From: Pseudomonas urmiensis
GTDB lineage: Bacteria > Pseudomonadota > Gammaproteobacteria > Pseudomonadales > Pseudomonadaceae
Length of the DNA stretch: 64,000 bases
NCBI RefSeq assembly: GCF_014268815.2
Contig: NZ_JABWRE020000001.1
Coordinates: 2,609,001 to 2,673,000 of the forward strand
Direction: 5' to 3'
Program-made: the position numbers and the translations under genes
Notes under the pieces: model-generated
Told to the model about the DNA's origin: nothing
The model's input: the letters and a program-made list of their open reading frames with translations, nothing else
The model's database searches: none
Shown here: positions 58,709 to 64,000 of the stretch, piece by piece
Layout of the letters: the number at the start of each line of letters is the position of its first letter
Numbering within the stretch: the stretch's first letter is position 1

Positions 58709-58782
58709 AACGTCTTTCCAACCCTGATTTGCCGCCCGTGACGCGGCACTCTACTTTGATGATTCCTTTGAGGTTCATGAAC

Positions 58783-59181
58783 ATGCGTTTGACTCTGCCT
58801 TGCGTTGCCCTCGGCCTGCTGCTATGCCAAGGCGCCTTTGCCGGTGACGGTACTGCGGCCATTGGCGGCGGCCTGGGTGGCGCCCTGGGCAACGTGGTTG
58901 GCCAACAAATGGGCGGCAGCACGGGTGCAGCCATTGGCGCCGGCCTGGGCGGCGCCGCCGGCAGTGCGGTAGGTGCCCGCAAGGGCAACCGTACCGAAGC
59001 TGCGATCGGTGGTGGCCTGGGTTCGGCCGGCGGCTCGCTGCTGGGCGGCAAGCTCGGCGGCTCGACCGGTTCGACCGTCGGTGCCGGTCTGGGCGGCGCT
59101 GCTGGTGGTGCCATCGGCAACCACCTGGGCGACAACAACGGCAGCAAGAAGAAACACAAGCGTCGTCATCATCGCCACTGA
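58783..59181 (+). CDS. Exported glycine-zipper protein
   Basis: A 132-residue protein with a signal peptide (to about residue 22, AFA) and repeated glycine-zipper segments (IGGGLGGALGNVVGQQMGGS, AIGAGLGGAAGSAVGARKG and two more), ending in KKKHKRRHHRH. Such proteins insert in or line the outer membrane. ATG 58783 fits GAGG spacing better than ATG 58777. It follows the small lipoprotein by 74 bases. Confidence 0.82.
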   Translation: MRLTLPCVALGLLLCQGAFAGDGTAAIGGGLGGALGNVVGQQMGGSTGAAIGAGLGGAAGSAVGARKGNRTEAAIGGGLGSAGGSLLGGKLGGSTGSTVGAGLGGAAGGAIGNHLGDNNGSKKKHKRRHHRH

Positions 59182-59196
59182 TCGCCTGCCCCACCC

Positions 59197-59219
59197 ATCG
59201 CGGGGGCAAGCCCCGCGAT
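59197..59219. terminator. Hairpin after the glycine-zipper gene
   Basis: ATCGCGGGG-GCAAG-CCCCGCGAT is a perfect nine-base stem 15 bases after the stop codon. REP-like content. Confidence 0.65.
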
Positions 59220-59330
59220 TGGCTTAGCCACAAAAACCCTGCAACACATCAATACACCCTTCACCCCACAATGGCACACTGGCTGCTACTGTCTTTCGTG
59301 CCCCCTTGAGTGAAGGAACACCCCCTCCCG

Positions 59331-61160
59331 ATGAACCCTGAGCTGCTCACGGTCCTAGGCCTGCTGGCCGTCGTCGTCCTTTTGTTTGTCATCAACCGAC
59401 CGCGCATGGACGTGGTCGCGCTGCTGGTGATCCTGTTTCTGCCGCTGTCGGGCATCCTCACCGTTGAGCAAGCCCTGGCGGGCTTTAGCGACCCTAACGT
59501 GGTGCTGATCGCGGCGCTGTTCGTGATCGGCGAAGGGCTAGTGCGCACTGGCATCGCCTATCGCATCGGCGAGTGGATGAGTGCCCGTGCCGGCAATAGC
59601 GAAGCACGCCTGCTGGTGCTGTTGATGGTATCGGTCGCAGGGCTGGGTTCGGTCATGAGCTCGACCGGCGTGGTGGCAATCTTCATCCCGGTGGTGCTGA
59701 GCATTGCCGCGCGCCTGAGCATTTCGCCCAGTCGACTGATGATGCCCTTGAGCTTCGCCGGGCTGATCAGCGGCATGCTCAGCCTGGTCGCCACGCCGCC
59801 CAACGTGGTGGTGCACAGCGAGCTGGTGCGCCACGGCGAGCAAGGCTTCACGTTCTTCAGCTTCACCCCGTTCGGCCTGGTCGTGCTGGCTCTGGGCGTG
59901 GGCTACATGCTGCTCACCCGGCGCTGGCTCAACGGTGAAGTGCGCAAGGATGGCCGCGTAGAAACCCGGCGCACCCTGCTCGACCTGGTGCTGGACTACA
60001 AGCTCAACGGCCGCGAACGCCGCCTGCGCATCCGCCCGCATTCGCCACTGATCGGGCATACCTTGGGCGAGCTGGAGCTGCGCACCCGCCACGGCGCCAA
60101 CGTGATCGGCATCGAGCGCCAGCATAAATTCACCACCCGGGTGATTACCGCCGACTCCGGCACCGTACTGCACCAGGGCGACGTGCTGTTGCTGGACCTG
60201 TTCGCCAACCGCGACGACCTGCGCAGCCTGTGCCAGACCATGCAGCTCGAACCCCTACACTTCAAGGCCGCCTACTTCATCGACCAATCCCAGGAAGTGG
60301 GGATGGCCGAAGTCTCACTGCCACCGGGCTCGCAACTGATCGGCAAAAGCATCCTGGAGCTGGCCTTCCGTAGCCGCTACGACCTCAACGTGGTCGGCCT
60401 GCGCCGCGATCAGGCGGCCATCGAGGAGCAACTGGTCGAAGAAAAACTGCGCCTGGGCGACACCTTGCTGGTCGTCGGCCCGTGGAAAGCGGTGCGCCAG
60501 CTTCAGAGCCAAGCCAAAGACTTTCTGGTACTGAGCCTGCCTGCCGAGATCGATCAGGTCGCGCCAGCCCGCAGCCGCGCGCCGTTTGCCCTGATCAGCC
60601 TGGCGGTGATGGTCGGCCTGATGGTCAGCGGCGTGGTGCCCAACGTGCTCGCCGCGCTGATCGCTTGCCTGCTGATGGGCGCCGGCCGCTGCATCGACAT
60701 GAACAGCGCCTACCGGGCCATCCATTGGCAAAGCCTGGTGCTGATCGTCGGCATGCTGCCGTTTGCCCTGGCATTGCAGAAAACCGGTGGTATCGATCTC
60801 GCCGTCAGCGGCCTGGTCGGGCTGCTCGGCGGCGCTGGGCCTAGCGCGATATTGGCCTGCCTGTTCGTGGTAACGGCGGTGATTGGCCTGTTCATCTCCA
60901 ACACCGCCACCGCTGTACTGATGGCGCCCGTGGCCATCAGCACCGCCAGCCAGTTGGGCATGTCGCCCTACCCATTTGCCATGACCGTGGCCCTGGCAGC
61001 CTCGGCGGCGTTCATGACGCCGGTGTCTTCGCCGGTCAACACCCTGGTGTTGGGGCCAGGTCAATATCGCTTTGCCGATTTCATAAAAGTCGGTGTGCCA
61101 TTTACCGTACTGGTGATGCTGGTAACGGTGTTGATGGTGCCGTGGTTCTTCGGGCTGTAA
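59331..61160 (+). CDS. SLC13-type permease with two TrkA-C domains
   Basis: A 609-residue inner-membrane transporter of the sodium/anion (DASS/CitT) type. About five N-terminal helices with the [16 protein letters not shown] motif are followed by two RCK/TrkA-C regulatory domains (about 200-390; [20 protein letters not shown] and [20 protein letters not shown]), then the second membrane half with [15 protein letters not shown] and [17 protein letters not shown]. Substrates of the family are dicarboxylates or sulfate. ATG 59331 is chosen; a GTG 21 bases upstream is in frame. Confidence 0.87.
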   Translation: MNPELLTVLGLLAVVVLLFVINRPRMDVVALLVILFLPLSGILTVEQALAGFSDPNVVLIAALFVIGEGLVRTGIAYRIGEWMSARAGNSEARLLVLLMVSVAGLGSVMSSTGVVAIFIPVVLSIAARLSISPSRLMMPLSFAGLISGMLSLVATPPNVVVHSELVRHGEQGFTFFSFTPFGLVVLALGVGYMLLTRRWLNGEVRKDGRVETRRTLLDLVLDYKLNGRERRLRIRPHSPLIGHTLGELELRTRHGANVIGIERQHKFTTRVITADSGTVLHQGDVLLLDLFANRDDLRSLCQTMQLEPLHFKAAYFIDQSQEVGMAEVSLPPGSQLIGKSILELAFRSRYDLNVVGLRRDQAAIEEQLVEEKLRLGDTLLVVGPWKAVRQLQSQAKDFLVLSLPAEIDQVAPARSRAPFALISLAVMVGLMVSGVVPNVLAALIACLLMGAGRCIDMNSAYRAIHWQSLVLIVGMLPFALALQKTGGIDLAVSGLVGLLGGAGPSAILACLFVVTAVIGLFISNTATAVLMAPVAISTASQLGMSPYPFAMTVALAASAAFMTPVSSPVNTLVLGPGQYRFADFIKVGVPFTVLVMLVTVLMVPWFFGL

Positions 61161-61325
61161 AGGTGATGTCAGCGAATAGCGGCAAAATGGCATTATCGGT
61201 CTGGATTGTGCCGCGATAATATCCAATTGACATCAACCCTGCTCTCGAAACACACTGATACGAATATGTCCCAGGTGCCTTGAAGTCGTTGTCCTGGATT
61301 CCGTCTCCGCTTGCCGGTAGAGCCC

Positions 61326-62735
61326 ATGGTGTTTCCAGCTCATTCGCGCCCATTGCCTCACCTCGCGCTATTCAGCCTTACCTTCATCCTGACCTTGGCT
61401 GGGATACTGGCCCGTCCGATCGAATCGCTGTCGCTGTTCTGGCCGGTCAACGCCGTGCTGGCGGGGGTGTTGCTGCGCTATCCACGCCTGGCCAATCCGC
61501 TCGGTTTCGTCCTGATCTGGATGGCCATGGTCGGCGCCGACCTTGCCTGTGGCAGTACCTGGCCGCCGGCGTTGTGGTTCAACCTGTGCAACCTGGGCGT
61601 GATCGTCACCATCTGGCTGCTGCTGTCGCGCCTGCCGCGTTTGCACCGACGCATGCGCACGCCGCATGGGGTGTTGAGCGTATTCGGTGCCTGCGCAGCG
61701 GGCGCGATGGTTGCGGCGAGCATGGCCTGCGTGATGGCGGCGCCGTGGTTCCAGGAGTCGCTGCGCGCCACCTGGCTGGCCTGGTTCAGCGAGCAGTTCT
61801 CCACCAGCGTGCTGGTCCTGCCGGCGTTGCTGACCGCGCCCAATACCGGCGCGCTGCTACGCGGCAGCGGCCAGGCGATTCGCCTGGCGCCGATGCTGGT
61901 GCTGCTGGCCTCGCTGGCCCTGAGCATCGCCTTCGGCGGGCCGGGTGCCATCGCCTTCCCGATTGCCGCGCTGCTGTGGTGCGCCTGGACCTACTCTCCG
62001 TTTCTGGTGTCGCTGCTGGCACTGACTGCCGGCAGTACGCTGATCGTTGCCGTGGCGCAAAATCTCATGCATTTCAGCGTGCCGCAGAGCGTTCCAGGGG
62101 TGACCACGCTGATGTCAGCGCGCTTAGGCATCGCCATGCTGGTGCTCGGCCCACTGGTGGTCGCCTGTGTCAGCAACACCAACCGCAGCCTGCTCGCGCG
62201 CCTGGCCCATCAGGCGACCATCGACCACCTCACCGGCGCCCTCACCCGCAGCGCCTTCACCCGCCGCGCCAATGCCTTGCTCGACAGCCGCCAACAGCAC
62301 GCCCAGGCGCTGCCGCTGACCTTGATGATGCTCGACATCGATCACTTCAAGACGATCAACGACCGCCATGGCCATGGCGTCGGCGACCAGGTGCTGCGCC
62401 AGTTCGCCAACGCCTTGCAAGACCAACTGCACGACGGTGAGCTGTTCGCCCGCCTGGGCGGTGAGGAGTTCGTGGTGATCATTCCAGGCCTTGAGCCAGA
62501 ACGCGCCAAATTCACCGCCGAACGCATGCGCCGCGCCATCCAGGACTTGCACCTGACCCACAACGACCCGCGCTTGCAGATCACCGTCAGCATCGGCCTG
62601 GACGGCTGTACTGCCGACACCCCGGCACCGAGCCTGGACGAACTGCTGGTACGCGCCGACAAAGCGCTGTACCGCGCCAAAGCCCATGGCCGCAACCGCG
62701 TCGAACAGGCCGAGCCGCAGCGCCAGGTGGTCTGA
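61326..62735 (+). CDS. MASE1-type membrane GGDEF diguanylate cyclase
   Basis: A 469-residue protein: N-terminal MASE1-like sensor with about eight helices (LARPIESLSLFWPVNAVLAG) and a GGDEF domain (DHLTGALTRSAFTRR, LMMLDIDHFKTINDRHGHGV, LGGEEFVVIIP, intact). Produces cyclic di-GMP in response to an unknown signal. ATG 61326 is preferred to an upstream TTG. Confidence 0.87.
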   Translation: MVFPAHSRPLPHLALFSLTFILTLAGILARPIESLSLFWPVNAVLAGVLLRYPRLANPLGFVLIWMAMVGADLACGSTWPPALWFNLCNLGVIVTIWLLLSRLPRLHRRMRTPHGVLSVFGACAAGAMVAASMACVMAAPWFQESLRATWLAWFSEQFSTSVLVLPALLTAPNTGALLRGSGQAIRLAPMLVLLASLALSIAFGGPGAIAFPIAALLWCAWTYSPFLVSLLALTAGSTLIVAVAQNLMHFSVPQSVPGVTTLMSARLGIAMLVLGPLVVACVSNTNRSLLARLAHQATIDHLTGALTRSAFTRRANALLDSRQQHAQALPLTLMMLDIDHFKTINDRHGHGVGDQVLRQFANALQDQLHDGELFARLGGEEFVVIIPGLEPERAKFTAERMRRAIQDLHLTHNDPRLQITVSIGLDGCTADTPAPSLDELLVRADKALYRAKAHGRNRVEQAEPQRQVV

Positions 62736-62736
62736 C

Positions 62737-63498
62737 TCAGCCAGCCAGCAAGTCCCACGACAACTTGGCGATCAGCACGCACAACAAGATCAGGAACAGC
62801 CCACGGACAAACCCTGCACCCTTGCGCACCGCCAGCCAGGTGCCGGTCAGGGCGCCGAGGATATTGCACAGCGCCATGGGCAAGGCGATGGCATACAGCA
62901 CGTTGCCGGTGGGAATGAAGAACACCAGCGCCGCCAGGTTGGTGGCGATGTTGACCAGCTTGGCCGAGGCCGAGGCGTGCAGGAAGTCCAGGGCAAAGAA
63001 GCGGATGAACAGAAAGATCAAGAAGCTGCCGGTACCTGGCCCGAACAAGCCATCGTAAAAGCCGATTGCGCCGCCGATCAGCACCGCCAGGCATTGCTCC
63101 TTACGGCCGATCTGGGCTGGCTTGTGCAAGGTGCCGAAGTCTTTCTTGCAGAAGGTATAGACCGCCATCAGCACGATCATCAGCAGCACCGCTGGGCGCA
63201 TCACGCTAGGCGGCACCAGTGAAACGGTCGCCGCCCCGGCGAACGACATGACGAAGGCGCTCAGCGCTGCCGGCACGATCAGGCCCCAATCCAAGCTCAC
63301 CTTGCGAATGAACGAGCGCGCGGCGAACGCGGTGCCGCACACCGAGGCCAGCTTGTTGGTCCCCAGCAGGGCCGCCGGCTGGGCGCTGGGCAGCACATTG
63401 AACAGTGCCGGAATCTGGATCAGCCCGCCCCCACCCACCGCCGCATCGATCAAACCAGCGGCGAAGGCAAACAGCGACAGCAGGACAACATCCATCAT
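62737..63498 (-). CDS. TSUP (TauE/SafE) family transporter
   Basis: A 253-residue inner-membrane protein of the sulfite exporter TauE/SafE family: AAGLIDAAVGGGGLIQIPAL and LGTNKLASVCG near the N-terminus, GAIGFYDGLFGPGTGSFLIF in the second half. Exports organosulfur or related anions; the substrate is unknown. It is divergent from a LysR gene (101-base gap). Confidence 0.87.
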   Translation of the reverse strand: MMDVVLLSLFAFAAGLIDAAVGGGGLIQIPALFNVLPSAQPAALLGTNKLASVCGTAFAARSFIRKVSLDWGLIVPAALSAFVMSFAGAATVSLVPPSVMRPAVLLMIVLMAVYTFCKKDFGTLHKPAQIGRKEQCLAVLIGGAIGFYDGLFGPGTGSFLIFLFIRFFALDFLHASASAKLVNIATNLAALVFFIPTGNVLYAIALPMALCNILGALTGTWLAVRKGAGFVRGLFLILLCVLIAKLSWDLLAG

Positions 63499-63598
63499 GG
63501 CGGGGGCTCCAGGCAGTAAAAACAGAGCCCAAGGCTAATCAAAGCCACGCCGTTGTGCTGAAATGCCATATTGCGAAAACTGCAACAAGGAGCCCCTC

Positions 63599-64000
63599 AT
63601 GGCATTGGACATGCTGCGTGAAATCCAGGCCTTCGTCAGCGTCGCGCACAAGCGCAGCTTTGTCGCTGCTGCCCGCGCCCTGGGCCGCTCGCCTAGCGCG
63701 ATTACCCGGGCGCTACAAGCACTGGAAGACAACGCCGGAAGCAAGCTGCTCAACCGCAACGCCAACGCCGTCACGCTGACCGAAGCAGGTGAACGCTTGC
63801 TGCCACACGCCGAGCGCTTGCTCGATGTGCAACGCGATGCGGCCGATGAACTGGCGGCGTTGAGTGGTACGGCGCAGGGCTGGATTCGTTTCGCCGCGCC
63901 TGAGCTGCTTGGCCAGCAAGTGCTGCCAACGGTCTTGGCTGAATTCTCTCGCCGCCACCCGCAGGTCACCCTGGACGTGCAGTTCAGCGACCAGAGCCTC
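63599..64000 (+). CDS. LysR family regulator (cut by the window edge)
   Basis: The first 134 residues of a LysR protein: LREIQAFVSVAHKRSFVAAA and LGRSPSAITRALQALEDNAG form the helix-turn-helix, followed by the start of the effector domain. AAGGAG precedes ATG 63599. The frame is open to the edge. Confidence 0.85.
   Translation, partial: MALDMLREIQAFVSVAHKRSFVAAARALGRSPSAITRALQALEDNAGSKLLNRNANAVTLTEAGERLLPHAERLLDVQRDAADELAALSGTAQGWIRFAAPELLGQQVLPTVLAEFSRRHPQVTLDVQFSDQSL

Noticed and set aside
58530..59178. Minus-strand proline/alanine-rich frames over the glycine-zipper gene
   Set aside because: These are antisense shadows of GC-rich glycine codons, with no start signal.
61102..61353. An 83-codon minus-strand frame in the gap before the MASE1 protein
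   Set aside because: It overlaps the ends of two well-supported genes and has no ribosome site or recognisable motif.

Overview
The window looks like a chromosomal segment of a Pseudomonas of the putida/fluorescens type. Codon use is GC-rich throughout. Copies of the short Pseudomonas REP palindrome (GCGGGCTTGCCCGC core) lie between genes. Gene content is typical of a soil or root pseudomonad: many LysR/AraC/IclR regulators each paired with a transporter or enzyme, a signal-peptide-bearing malate:quinone oxidoreductase, a TonB siderophore receptor and three diguanylate cyclases. I see no rRNA, tRNA, CRISPR array, insertion sequence or prophage.

Layout. 1-510: two tandem small genes on the minus strand encode peptides with double-glycine leaders and proline-rich cores; their exporter, if any, lies left of the window. 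616-14757: metabolic and transport pairs (nitroreductase/AraC, LysE, SotB-like MFS, beta-propeller-like protein, YahK-type alcohol dehydrogenase/AraC, YghU-type GST, BetT, amidase, and a YheO/DauR-type regulator with a serine/threonine dehydratase-like enzyme). 14962-21989: PepSY protein, carboxynorspermidine decarboxylase and dehydrogenase, methyltransferase, LspA paralogue, exported DJ-1 protein, monooxygenase and LysR. 22042-28347: malate:quinone oxidoreductase, a two-gene radical SAM/DUF4130 DNA-metabolism operon directly behind a perfect LexA box, and a Fur-boxed siderophore receptor. 28489-33305: GyrI-like AraC regulator and the 5-oxoprolinase operon pxpABC with a divergent LysR. 33489-39918: a REC-LuxR-PAS-kinase-like protein lacking both usual phospho-acceptor residues, divergent from a large autotransporter split by one in-frame TGA.

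40142-50336: PagP-like barrel, VOC protein, PP2C phosphatase, an amino-acid/polyamine ABC uptake and oxidation operon divergent from an IclR regulator, a GGDEF protein, and LysR/EamA. 50351-52338: a three-gene cluster (EGKCG-repeat precursor, DUF692/MNIO enzyme, DUF2063 partner) that matches copper-related bufferin/HvfABC peptide systems. 52589-55833: histidine phosphatase, SCP2, APH-type kinase and SDR. 55997-64000: GFA protein, small lipoproteins, RcnB-like protein, glycine-zipper protein, SLC13 transporter, two GGDEF proteins, a TSUP transporter and a LysR gene cut by the right edge.

The systems most worth following up are the proline-rich double-glycine peptides at the left edge, the EGKCG/MNIO peptide cluster, the SOS-linked radical SAM pair, and the degenerate regulator beside the interrupted autotransporter. 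All functional calls come from reading motifs and gene context; no database search was run.
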